Origin: Trichostrongylus colubriformis
Taxonomy: Eukaryota; Nematoda; Chromadorea; Rhabditida; Trichostrongylidae
DNA: 64,000 nucleotides
Reading direction: 5' to 3'
NCBI GenBank assembly: GCA_963978905.1
Contig: OZ022259.1
Location: 17,458,068-17,522,067 of the forward strand
Shown: positions 9,124 to 20,532 of the stretch, piece by piece
How the letters are laid out: every line of letters starts with the position of its first letter
Numbering within the stretch: position 1 is the first letter of the stretch
Position numbers and translations under genes: made by a program
The notes under the pieces: model-generated
Seen by the model: only the letters and a program-made list of their open reading frames with translations
Database searches by the model: none
What the model was told of the DNA's origin: nothing

Positions 9124-12100
9124 TCAGAGGAAATAGTCCGGTTGTGGTTTTTTTGCGGGCGCACCACGATTTTCCTGGAAATCAATCACCACAATAAATC
9201 ATCAATCATCAGACAGAAATGGAAAATTAACTGGACGATAGTAAGCCACAGCCCACTGAGTCGAGCATTTTTCACTTTTCATGGGGTCGACTTGACACTT
9301 TGTGGCATTTGGCGCTAGCGCCAACGGTGGCAATCGGCGCTAGGTGCCTGCGAAATATGAAAGCGGCCTCAGAGAAGCACCTCTCCGAAGATTCTTGCGC
9401 TGTATCATGCCTGCGAGCACATTTTTGTGTGAATTGTTTGAACAGTCTTCCTATATACATAACAATAGGCTGTGTGTCTGTTGGTGTGTGTTTCACCGGA
9501 AATTCATATTTCGCGATGCAGCAAAGGTGGCATCTCTAATTTCACTTGATTTAGGGGGTGGCATAGAAACACTGGTGTAGGGGAGCCCGTACTGATAACA
9601 TCTGACAGTGCCTGATAAGAATGGTCGGAAGGCGCGAGTCACTAAATGTGATGCGTTTTCCGGGTAGGTGATAGTGTGTTAACACACCTAGGTGTCATCT
9701 GGGACGGAGAGGGAACATTAACGGTGGGTTATCCCACGTGATAACGCTGACAAAGACTAATAAAGAATGCCAAAAAGCAAGCGTCATCACATTCGGCGGA
9801 CTATTCGAGGTGACACTGCAGCTTTGGTATAATATTATGAGTACAAAGTAGAGTGGGACAGAGACAATGACAAAGAGTGACTGGAACCGCAACTGATAAC
9901 AGGTAAGTGAGAATCTCATACACCGCTGAATACTACAATGACCATCTTACCCCAAATAATAGATAAACAGTGGTTTAAAGGCACATTCCAGGATTATCAG
10001 GACATCACATCTCCTGCCGTGAATGGATGCTTCGACCTAAGCCACGTAGGCTGTACCTTTACCGAAGCGTGGGTGTCAGTTACTGGAGCGCGCAGATCCA
10101 AAGAATCTAGCGCAACAGCTTGGCCCCGCCTACCCCATCCGAGGGTCTGCCTTTACTCTTTGACTCTCATCTGCAACATGGTAGATCAACTATGGCCAAG
10201 ATCTTGAAATTGGCAGTAAACCAATCGCTTCGTGAGGTAAACCCACTTGAGTAACCTGACCCCCCACTAGAAACCGTCTAGCAGCACACCACCGGCCGGG
10301 GTGGGCGGGGCCGAGCTGTTGCGCTAGATTCTTTGGCTCTGCGCGCTCCAGGAACTGACATCCACGCCTCGGTAAAGGTACAGCCTACGTGGCTTCGGTC
10401 GAACTATCCATCCACGGCAAGAGATGTGATATCCCAATGATCCTGGAATGTGCCTTTAACTCATTTTCTGATCATGCAATACCAATTGTATCAAAAGGTA
10501 TCCAACGCTAACTCATGTTGACTTCAGAGAAGTGGCAGATGTGATCTGCAGTGGTCGACTGCATTATCAACCACCAACGAAACTTGAGCTAAAATGGTCA
10601 CCAAATGAACATATATTGCACTCTGGTATCAGCGGCAACGTTCGACAGGTAAAATGCATGAAGCTCCGAACAATGTAGATGTTTCTGAAGATACCGAGGC
10701 TAGGGGGCCAGCGTTCAGTACTGCACTTATCACAGCGTGGGATTATACGATATGTCCTCCTATATATTGGGTAGTCAGTATTGGACATTTATTAGGTTGA
10801 TTCATAATAAATCGGACAAATTGACCAATTTTAATCATTGTCGTACAACTTTTTTACGACAACAGGGATTCACTTGAAATATACTCCATCTTTATCGATG
10901 ACCATCTGCCACGGTATAGGCAGATCATGGATGCCCTTGCTCCAGAAGGCCGGAAGCTGGAGCTCGAAGAAGTTGCCGAGTGCCGCCTTGACCTCGTCGC
11001 GAGTTTTGAAGTCTTGGCCGTCCAGGTGGCGTTGGCTGTGGGAGAAAAGGTGGAAATCTGAAGGGGCCAGGTCTGGAGAGTACGGTGGGTATAGAAGTAC
11101 GGTGCAACTGTACGACAGCAGCTCGGCCTTGGTCGATCTTGCGAAGTGCGGTCTGTGGAAGTAGACACGTTGTCGTGCTGGAAGTAGACATGTGACCGCC
11201 GCCGTAGCGAACTTTGGACATTGGCCTTCAATTCTCGTAATTGACGAACGTAGACGTCGGTGGATACTGTGGTACCTTCATCGAGCAGCTCCCAGTACTC
11301 TACGCCGTGTACGCTCCACCAACCGCGGTTTTCGTCTTCGATGGAATAGTCGCCTGACGCAAACTTCGAATGCTACAACTACAGTGTACTTCTGCCGGGG
11401 GCATGCTCCTTGTGAACTTCTATCAGACGTCTGCCGATATCCGCGGGTTCCTGGCCAGATAGCGATATAAATAGTATGACGTTGCGGATGTGGTCTCTGG
11501 ACCGCTTGAAATCGTGCGGCATTGTGGCGGAATGAATTTACTTTGGAGTGATTATTTTGCGGTACTTTGAAGAGCTTTTCATACTCATTCCAACGGTACC
11601 TCGCGCGTCCATTTTCGTTAATTCGTTACTGAGTTATGATTTCTAGAAATCATCACTGCCATTTGTCCGATTTATTATGAATCAACCTAATATTTTAATT
11701 TTACCGCACATCGCAGCACTGTACGATGGTCCAACTAGCTATGTTTGACGTTTTGCTTGGTCCTTTACGCACAACATGTTCAGGTTCGTTACTTTAGATG
11801 TGATGGTATCACTAAAACCTTTTGAACGTTGCCGACCACGCTCACAGAGAACCCTTAAAATCAACAATAACAATTTTTTTTCGTGGGTCCACCTAACCAC
11901 TGCAGAACTCATAACTTGATGACTAAAAATGCCTATTGCGGTGGGTGAGATAGTGGCCGAATTATTTCACCATAAAATTAATTAAAGGCACCAGTAAGGG
12001 TAAGGGAAAACTGAGATCTGGGAGTACATGTTCCTTGAAAAGAAACCTTCTACTCCAGAAGAGGTCATGTGTTGCGAAAATCGCACTGAAAGAACGCGAA

Positions 12101-15100
12101 CTGGGGTCTTATGACGACCCCTCTCCTCCCCTCAAAGGTGTTCTAAAAACTACACAGTTCTGATAAGTGTAAACCCCTGCACGCGAAAGCTGCGCACGGA
12201 CTAAACACGTCAATTTTTTAAAAACTGCGAAACATATCATACCCATATTTGCACAGCGAGGAACTATGACTAAGGCGCAGAAAAAAGTTTCTGTCAAGCT
12301 TCTATGGTTAACTCACACACTCTAACCACCATTAATGCATTACGTGAATCCGTAGGAACTGCACACAAAGGGCAAATACATAACTTCTACTAAAATGTTG
12401 AATATGCGAGAACTTACTTGCGGGGCAGCTTCAAATATCGTAAACTCCTTATTTAATTGTTCATCGAGTTCGAGTATGGCAGCCACATTTCCACATCTGA
12501 ATTCGAGCTTGTAATGCATTTCCAGAAACAAAATGTGAAAAACTAAAGAGGAGCTCAAATTTATTGACACACATTCAGCTTACGAAGACGACCGTATGCA
12601 CAAAATTAGGCCCAAGACAATCTAGCAAGGAAGAAGCATTCGCCTCGCCGAGCAAACTCCTCGTAAAGGGTAAACTCCACCTTGACAAGTACTAGTACAC
12701 TAACCGATAACAGTAGTTCGGAGCAGACCATACTGTTAATACGCTATCATTGAAATGCCATTTATAGCCCTCCATAACCAGCTGATGGGCTCGACAAATG
12801 AGATCCACCCCATTCGTATCACAGAATGTCTGAATTATACGCATTGCCACCTACTTGTATGGCTACTTGAGAGAAAAATGAGAATCGGAATGACTCCACG
12901 TTCAACACTGCGAAAGGAGCTTTTCTGAACTTCGAGTATCTAATTTGCAGAGCAATTCTCAATACTGAAGCTGCAGAAATGGGATACCTTGACAACATCT
13001 GCGCCAAATAGGTAGCCTGCTCCTCGTGGACTCATTCCCCATCCCACTGATGAGTCTTCTGGATCTGACCACAACAGGTCACACATTGGGCCATCGTGGG
13101 GCACCTAAAAGCCAAAAGAATAGAACTAACACTCAAAGCGCAATAGCATTAAATGCTCTTGAAATCAAACTTTGAAAGTGTGGAAAGCGCAAAGCATAAT
13201 CCATCACCTATATACAGAGTGCGGCAAAAGTATTGAGCGCCTGAATAAGGTTTACCATATTAGGAAGGAATAAGGGATCAGCATGAGTTTCAGTGGTGTA
13301 CGTAATAAACAAGCAGTTCCCAGTAACATCCATATCCCCACTATATATAAAACATTTCGCCTGTCTGTACGTCCCTCCGTCTGTCACGAAATTAGGTATT
13401 GTACGACAAACGATTCGTGGAGATGAGGACAAGTTTGAAATGGGTAGGCCATGGGACAAGAAGTAAAGAGTAAAGTACATGGACCAAATTAAGCTTCACC
13501 CATATGGGCGAAGCGTGCACTGTAACGTTCCGTTCTCAAAACGAAAATTGTTAAACGGGTTCAAGTGTGCCCCAAACGTGGGGAGAAATGGATTTATGTC
13601 AGCGATGAATTTTTCAAAGTCATGAGAGAGGCCTGGGCACAGTGAGTGGGGTGCGCCCTCAGTGAGGACATGTAGAGCAGAAATCCATAGTTCGGTCTTA
13701 AGCAGCCTTGAAAGTAGGGAAAACATCAACAGATTTGACCAGTGTTCAACTTCGATAGTGATCGGAATTGCCAATTCTGTGCAAAAAAGCTGAACTTAAA
13801 GGCATGCGGAGTTACATCAAAGGGTATAATATCAAAAGTAGAGACATGGGCTGTCAAAGAAACAGAGGGTTTGAAAGTTGCTATATACGGCGAGTAACTT
13901 ATTTCTAATAGTCTTGAGCAACTTTTGAATGCTAGGCTAGCGCGGCGAGCCGAGAGTAACTCTTTCCGTCCATATGAAGTCGGCGCAGCCGGTTCGGTAG
14001 CCAGTCGGAATGGCCTAATAGGCTTACTTTTTCTGTCTGTTATGGAATATCTGGGACAATCTGTAACGGTCGAGTCAGTTGTGGGATAGACAGTGCTTGA
14101 ATGAAGAAGCAAAGAGCCCACCTAACGGAAACTCAAAAGGCACATACGAGGGGAGAAGTTGGGAAGAGGACGTACATTAGGCTTAATCTGTCTTTCCATC
14201 TAACCGTCTGTCTGCCACAAAATTCGGAACTATTGAAAGATAAATTGCAAAGGTCAGGTGAGTGACAGGACAAAGTACTCCGCAGCGAGTGGAGCGTATC
14301 CTAACGTTTATTGTAGTGTTTGCTGCAAAAATGCCTTGTTCGGGATGAGTGCAGCCCGAAGCCTGATGCATGGATCATAGAAAAGTAGGAACACAGCGCC
14401 TACTAAGGACAATGAGATAATAGGCACTTAGACCGAAAAATTTCAGTTCAGTTCCAAACGGGGAAGAATGGTATGCGATCAGCGATGAGATTCTGAAGGG
14501 AACAAAAGAAACCAGTCCGTGGTAGAGCAGAGAAAGTCCTCAATGGACGGAGCTTAGAAATGCGTGTTTGGGCTTCGGTACAGCCTATGGAAAGGGCTTT
14601 TCTCATTTCGTAGAAAGAATCATAGTGAGATAGGGAGTGGTGGAAAGTGATCATGACGTTGGCTCAAGTACTCATAGCCTCTTGTTATCGATCCCGCTGT
14701 CTTATCCGAAACAAAGAAACAGCCATGGAAGATGACGACGGGTACATAGGCTAAGGTGAACATGGAATTATTGGATAACTCAAAGGTGTTACAGGTATTG
14801 TGGGTGATGGAATTTTCGAAGTGACGGTGATAGGGGAACTGTGGGTAATCAAGTTTCCAATAGTAAGCCGCCAGATAAAAGACAGGTTTGAGAAAATTAT
14901 ATGTGGCAAATTCACGGTGAAAGGAGCACTCCTTAACTTCAGAGAAGACGCTTTTTTGACGGCTGCTGTCCGTTACCGTGGCTCGCCCCCTTTTTTTTAT
15001 TGTGTCTGACCCCGGGATCTTTGGTGGAAAGAAGGCCTCATTCTCATGCCTTTTTATCGCTCCTTCTCTTTTGTATTACTAAACACTTCCACTTTCTTTC

Positions 15101-18100
15101 CATAATCGGCTCAACAATGCCTACTACTTACTGCCTGAATGGGGAAGGGTTGTAAATAGGTCTGGTATCGTAATGCCAGTCAAAATCGATGATGGTTTGG
15201 GACTCAACAACAGTTACTTGCAACACTCCCTATTACCTTCCTTGCCCTCAAATGCGCGCGAAGATATTGCCACATGGGTCTATCTACGTAATAAATATAT
15301 AAAATCGGTTCGCCGCGTAAGTGGAGAGTCGAGAGTCGCCCCTCCCCCACACACTCTCACACACACAAAGGCTGCGAAACCTACATTGGGCGGTGGCGGG
15401 GCAGCACCTTTGAGGCGGCCGCAGGCGACTCCAGGAGGATGGATTGGCGTTAGCCGGCTAATACGACTCTTAATAAGTGATTCGAATCCTGCACGGTATT
15501 CCCATCTAATTGATCAGAGACCTAGTGTCCCTGTTATAGCGCAGTATTCTCAACTGCTCATTACAACATGCGAAACCAGTCAACAAGCAAACGATTGACC
15601 AAATAAAAACATCTAGAACCAGTTACCTCTTGTTTTCGGTCAATCACACGGATTTGGTCTAAAGTTTGAATAGACGGTGAAAGCCCTCCATGAACGCAAA
15701 AAGCCTGAAGAGGAAAAAAGGTAATGACACAAACAAAATAAAAATTTATAAAACACCGGACACCGGGAACATACTTTTCCATCGATAACAGCTGAGAGGG
15801 AGAGATAATCGAACACCTCTGTACAAGCTTTCCATACAGCTGCACTACCATACTTCCGTAGGCATTCATCATAAAATCCGTACACCTTTAAAAAACTAAT
15901 GAGAAAAATATGGAAAAATATAATCATTGCTTTGAACAAAGGAGAGTACTCTCCCCAAAACAAGTCTCATAAATTGTAATGTATGATAAAGCGGTCACCC
16001 TGGCGCCGAACGAATGAAGTGCTGTGTACAACTACACCATCTGACTGCGCTATAATTCGCTTAGTATGTCTGTCCGTGTGTGTTTGGGTTTGCCCGTCTG
16101 CCTGTCACGAAATTCGTATCCCGCATCGTAGTAAAGCTGGGACCATGAATTTTACAAGTAATGTAGGGGGTGGCAAGGGGACACTTTTGGTGAAGTATCG
16201 GTATACTTTTCGCCTTTCGGGTTGATCCCAGAGCGCCAATATTCATAGGTGTTTTGAGTGTTGACATAAGGACATTAATGGTGGTTGACTCACATTGATA
16301 ACGGTTGGTAAGGTACGATAAGAAGCGTAAAAAGGCTAGAGTCGCTTCGCTTTTCGCGTTGATCCTGGAGCGCTCATACTCACGGGTCTCTTGCGGAGTG
16401 GGACGGGGAGATCAGTGGTGGGTGATCCAGCTTGATAGCGGTTGATGAGATTTGATAAGGAGCTGTAAAAGGCTTCAGGCGTTGAATCCGTTTCGCTTTT
16501 CGCATTGATCCTAGGACGTTCCTGCTCACAGGGTACGGGGACCTTGACGGTGACCATTCGTAACTGTTAACGGCTTGCAGGGGTTGGTAAAGGAAATGGG
16601 AAGGGGTAAAATTCGTACAGCGCTTACTGCTACTATACGACTGCTACTCAATGCGTCTGAAGCTCAGTACCCTTGGGCGAACATAATTTGTTTATGTTCT
16701 GATATCTGCTGCCGATGTATCGACCGCTACATTGCCTCGCGATCCAAATAATGGAGCATGTGTTTTGATACTGCGATCTACATGGATGACCAAGACGCGG
16801 TCTAGATTTGTGATAGCAAAGCAAGCGATTCATTCTCTCATGCGGTGCCAGCAACAATACTGGATATCGACAGCAAGACTATGTTAAATTGCGAATAGTG
16901 TTGCATTTTTACAAGCGATATCGACCGCTTATTTATTTATTACCGCTTAATTATCTGGACCTTTGAAGAATAATGATCCTCCTCAGCGTGATATCTGGTT
17001 CGATATCGGTTAATATCCATCACCCATATGTAGAGAGCAGATGCTCAACAAAAAATTAACATCGACCGTTTCCCATTTACATAATTCTATTGTGTTATTC
17101 GCGCAGTACTTGCGATAACCCAACTGGCGATGAAAAAATGCCAGAAAGCTACACAAACACTTCAAAGCGAACAATTACACAGCAACCCATGGGAGAAACG
17201 TACGAAAGGTCTTAGACAAGCAATCGAAGCGAAATATATGCAAATCAATTATATGTCGCTCATCCTGTCAAATCAGGGTTTGAGTGAGGTTTGCACCAAA
17301 CACTTAAGTTCATTGAAAAGTCAACAACATAAATCCCGTGTTGCATTCTTTATAGATCACCCTAAGCGGCGTCAATAAAAATGTACGCTTGAGGTGCAGT
17401 CAGTCACGTTAAAGATGCTCAAATCTCATTATGATAACGCTGAATTTGCAGAGCAAAAGCCATACTCCTATAGCCACAAAAAGAGCGCCCAGCGAAATAT
17501 TGAGGCCCTATCAGGCCGAGTTATATCGTGGTGCGTCGAAAGTATTAATCCGACTGCTTCACCTACTAGCAGCCTTGCGATGTGTCCTGCATCACAAGTT
17601 TGTAACACTGAAGCAAAACAATACACTCAAGGTCACTAGAATTCTGCAATTCTCATAGAATAAATGTCGTATTCATGCGATGAATTTTGAAAAATGAAAG
17701 AGGTGCAAATAAGTTCTCGACGCCGCTAGCGTTATTGATCATAAATAAAACGTTATGGCGCTGCCAGGCTACTGACCAACACGGACCATTGCCGAAAAGC
17801 TCACATGAAACCAAAACAAGTCAAAATGTATGAACTAACAATCAACATTGAAGGAAGTTCACATGAAAATAAACATTAAAAGGAAGAACAGCAAAGCTGT
17901 GCACTGTGCAGTGTGATACTACAGGTGACATACCTGCGTGATTTGACGACTTTCATGATTTCCTCTAATAAGCATCATCCGGTCTGGATATCGAACTTTT
18001 AATGCAAGTAGTAGAAGAAAAGTTTCTACTGAATAGAATCCACGGTCAACAAAGTCTCCAAGAAAAAGATAATTTGTGTCAGGTATTTGACCTCCAACCT

Positions 18101-19510
18101 AAAATGAAAAACCAACAATAAGTCAATTTTAGTAGGTTATGAATGCATGAAAGAAGGCGTCAATTACCTTGAATAGTTCCATGAGATCATAAAACTGGCC
18201 ATGAATATCACCACATATCTAGATAATTACACTTTGAGCAAGGTTTCCCTGTGACAAACTCCTAACAAAGTAACCAACCGTAACAGGAGAGTCTATCACT
18301 TGTACGTTTCCCTCCTGTACTAGAATTTCTCGAGCTTTGGAACACAGCGATTTGACGTCTTGTTCCGAAATCAACTCACATTTCATCAACGTTTCAATGT
18401 GCCTGCAAATAACTGTAAGTTGTTGTTGATCATCACCATAGATTTCTTCCTTCCAAGTTTGGTCGATTTCGCCAACTAAGGGGACGAACTCGCATGGGCG
18501 CATACTTAAAAATGGCCTTGTTGAATTCGAGACGTTGCAAGCAGTCAATCACTAGCAACCAGTCATCAACGAACCTTTGTGGATTTCTGTTATTAACGAG
18601 GACTTGCGCTGATCCGTTCTCCTCAACTAAACCCCCACTAACGGTCCAGAAGATTTTGTGAAAACTTGCAGGAGAAAACTGTTTATAGAAAACAGGGGAA
18701 CTCGAGCCACAAATTTCAAGAAATTTCTACTGATTAGACTCTTGTGCTCCATTAGCCTAATCACCGATATTCAGGAGGTCTACTTACACCGAGGACGGCG
18801 ATGATGGACAGTGACACTTCAGACTATCCGAAACAGGGGAATAGCATAACTGGCATCACTGATCACAACCTCAATTAGTCTAGGAAAACAATGCTCTCCA
18901 CGTCAAGGAGTTCTGTTAACAGAACCCACCTTGCACTTGGAATCGTCTAGGGCGCTACGGGAACGTTCAGTGTGTGGTGCTCTGTGAGTAAAATTTAACA
19001 CGGATAAACCTTGTAGACTAATACAACGAGATAGTGCACTATTAGCTTTATTGCCCACGTGACTCAACGTTCTGTGATATGGAAGCGCGCCGATGCCCGA
19101 AGACCTCTACAGTTAATGCCCTGCGTTGTGTAATAAGATGACATAACTGAATTATGGAAACATGACAATGAAGATTCCACCCTGCACATCTATTGTATTC
19201 TAGAATGCTTTTCATTTCCAAGGCCTACACAGCGCTTCGGAACTTTACACTGCGTATCAAATGCCTTCTTTCTCCACAAGAAACATATGACCGGACGATA
19301 ATTCAAAAATAATACTGAAGAGAGTGTTACGTCAATTCACTGTCGATCGATACATACTACATAACCACTGATTTTTGTATGCTCAAATCAAAAACCCAAC
19401 AAAACATACTTGTCTAAGTCGTCGACTGACATCTCTATAGGACCTGCACCGGCGACAGGTGAATCAGCTCGAACCTCTGACGAGGCTAAATCGGCAATCG
19501 AAGTGGCCAT
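9124..19510 (-). CDS. pph-4.1: Protein phosphatase 4 catalytic subunit
   Basis: PP4c is a PPP-family Ser/Thr phosphatase; in nematodes PPH-4.1 acts at centrosomes and in meiotic chromosome pairing. Ten minus-strand exons: 19410-19510, 18279-18402, 18168-18218, 17934-18098, 15775-15885, 15627-15704, 12988-13104, 12705-12829, 12418-12496, 9124-9174. Phases all fit and give 333 residues, the length I recall for the C. elegans protein. The two-metal catalytic motifs are GDIHG (78-82), GDFVDRG (106-112) and GNHE (138-141); later come [39 protein letters not shown] and the methylatable tail DYFL. Residues 1-33 are a nematode-type N-terminal extension relative to the 307-residue human protein. Intron 2 uses the donor ACG|GTTGGT. 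The last intron (9175-12417) has taken in a mariner and a foldback element yet still splices to a perfect tail exon. Confidence 0.95.
9293..9368. repeat. Degenerate GGCC-family hairpin
   Basis: The palindromic core GGCGCTAGCGCCAA is followed by a right end CGAAATATGAAAGCGGCC, resembling the GGCCGCGTTCATACTT terminus. The left end is worn. It lies in the last pph-4.1 intron. Confidence 0.45.
9979..10455. repeat. TTAA-flanked foldback transposon
   Basis: Arms of about 165 bp are inverted: AGGCACATTCCAGGATTATC on the left and its near complement on the right, with matching interior blocks (CTAAGCCACGTAGGCTG against CAGCCTACGTGGCTTCG). Both sides are flanked by TTAA (9975-9978 and 10456-10459), as expected for piggyBac-type insertion, although TTAA is itself palindromic, so this is suggestive only. 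A single-arm relative is at about 30695-30860. Confidence 0.7.
10792..11690 (-). mobile_element. Mariner-family transposon, internally shortened
   Basis: The ends are identical inverted repeats of about 31 bp beginning TTAGGTTGATTCATAATAAA, flanked by TA on both sides, which is the mariner signature. At 899 bp it is shorter than an active mariner (about 1.3 kb). The minus strand retains the C-terminal half of a transposase. It lies in the last intron of pph-4.1. Confidence 0.92.
10860..11400 (-). pseudogene. Mariner transposase remnant, frameshifted
   Basis: Read on the minus strand, the blocks are [18 protein letters not shown], then VYFQHDN (the HDN active-site block), then in another frame [39 protein letters not shown] and [13 protein letters not shown]. 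This is the mariner DD34D catalytic C-terminus. At least one frameshift separates the HDN block from YSPDLAPSD, and the N-terminal DNA-binding region is missing, so it cannot encode an active enzyme. Confidence 0.88.
13370..14700. repeat. Diverged direct-repeat region in pph-4.1 intron
   Basis: Two diverged copies of one unit lie in this intron. The stretch AAACGTGGGGAGAAATGG...CAGCGATGAA near 13570-13610 recurs as AAACGGGGAAGAATGG...CAGCGATGAG near 14456-14490. The motif CTGTCACGAAATT (13380) recurs as CTGCCACAAAATT (14213), and once more near 16100. Unknown mobile family; no coding capacity seen. Confidence 0.4.
15437..15510 (+). repeat. tRNA-like fragment, possible SINE head
   Basis: TTAGCCGGCTAATACGACTC followed by TTAATAAGTGATTCGAATCC resembles the D-arm, the CTCTTAAT anticodon loop of tRNA-Lys and a B box (GATTCGAATCC). 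The acceptor stem does not close, so it is a tRNA-derived relic rather than a functional gene. Confidence 0.3.
16190..16600. repeat. Three-copy tandem repeat of about 142 bp in pph-4.1 intron 4
   Basis: The phrase TTTTCGC(x)TTGATCC(x)GAGCGC starts near 16206, 16348 and 16493, each followed by a GGTGG...GATAACGGTTG...GATAAG segment. Copies are roughly 75-80 percent alike by eye. A related single unit lies near 9655-9800. Confidence 0.6.
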
Positions 19511-20532
19511 TACCATTTATGCTACTCTAAAAAGAAATAAGTCAATGGTTTCGGCATGACCGCACGCAATCAACAAATGGAAACAATACAAGAGGTGAGA
19601 AGAAAAAAACATAGAGAAAACAGAGAGAACAGAGTGAGAAACAGGAAACACAACAAGTAGTGAGTAAAAACAGTACCAGACCAAGTTTCAGAAGCGGTTC
19701 AAGGAGAGGGGATTGCATTGAAGTCATTCAAGAGAAGAGATAGGATGTCTCTAACAATTTCCGAAAATTCTAAAAAAAATAATGGTTCGCATAATATTCT
19801 CAAACAAAAAAGAAACAATATAAGAAACCCTGTGAATATAAGTGGCCACTGTGCTCATTTAAACAAAACAACTGTCAAAAATCATGGAAAAAGTGCATGT
19901 CACAGCTTTCACAACATATTTTTCTCTAAGCCTCAGCACTCAGTTGGCCGTAGCAAAAGGAAAAAAGTAGTATTTATTTCGAATCCTAATGGCTTTCTCT
20001 TTCATTAGCTAAAAGCTGGAATGATTTTATGAGCATGACGATATATGGCTTCTTAAGACTTACACAAAAAAGGCGAAGAAAGCCCGAACGCTCAAGCATT
20101 GTTAATAACGCAAAATTCGCCGTAGGTCACAGATTGACCATAGGGCATGTTTCGCGAAGAGCGGGCCCTAACAACGTTCCGAGAGATTTTTCCTTGATGG
20201 CTTTTTTCCTCTACATTTTTAACGTGCGTGAATTCTCTTGCGAGGGGATATTCCTAGCCTATCACGTGTTTTTAATGAAGTATCGGCGAACGACTACTGG
20301 ATGTGACGGACAGCATCGTCGTCAGCGAGGCGGCCGGTGATTATCGACGCGGCGCGGTCGGGCGGAGACGACGGGGCGGCCCGATGCCCACGGCGGCAGC
20401 GGCGGCGCTGGCAGATATGGGCCTCTGCTGGCCTTCATTGCTGCTCATACTGCGCATGCCATGATGACGTGATGACGTCGATGAGCTTTGTCCTCTGCAG
20501 CATCTCTGAAGTACTCATCAACTCCACGAATC
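19511..20532. promoter_or_regulatory. Divergent promoter region of pph-4.1 and pitp-1
   Basis: This 1.0 kb region lies between two divergent start codons. On the pph-4.1 side, TTTCTTTTTAG ends 16 nt before the ATG, a likely spliced-leader acceptor at 19527. On the pitp-1 side a GC-rich block (about 20281-20420, full of GGCGGC and GACGGC) is followed by tandem CRE-like sites GATGACGTGATGACGTCG near 20462-20480 and a TCCTCTGCAG acceptor ending at 20500, 32 nt before the ATG. Function is inferred from position and composition only. Confidence 0.5.

Noticed and set aside
8883..9197. 104-codon plus-strand frame
   Set aside because: It is antisense to the tail exon of pph-4.1 (9124-9174) and has no motif or splice context.
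10838..11164. Plus-strand 108-codon frame and two minus frames at 10854-11231
   Set aside because: Shadows and pieces of the frameshifted mariner transposase.
12340..12570. Minus-strand frame reading past pph-4.1 exon 9 into [12 protein letters not shown]
   Set aside because: This is intron read-through; the conserved tail [16 protein letters not shown] is encoded at 9124-9174 after a proper acceptor.
15437..15510. Functional tRNA-Lys gene
   Set aside because: Acceptor and D stems do not pair; kept only as a tRNA-derived fragment.
16190..16600. CRISPR-like array
   Set aside because: Three diverged 142 bp tandem units without short identical repeats or spacers, in a eukaryotic intron.
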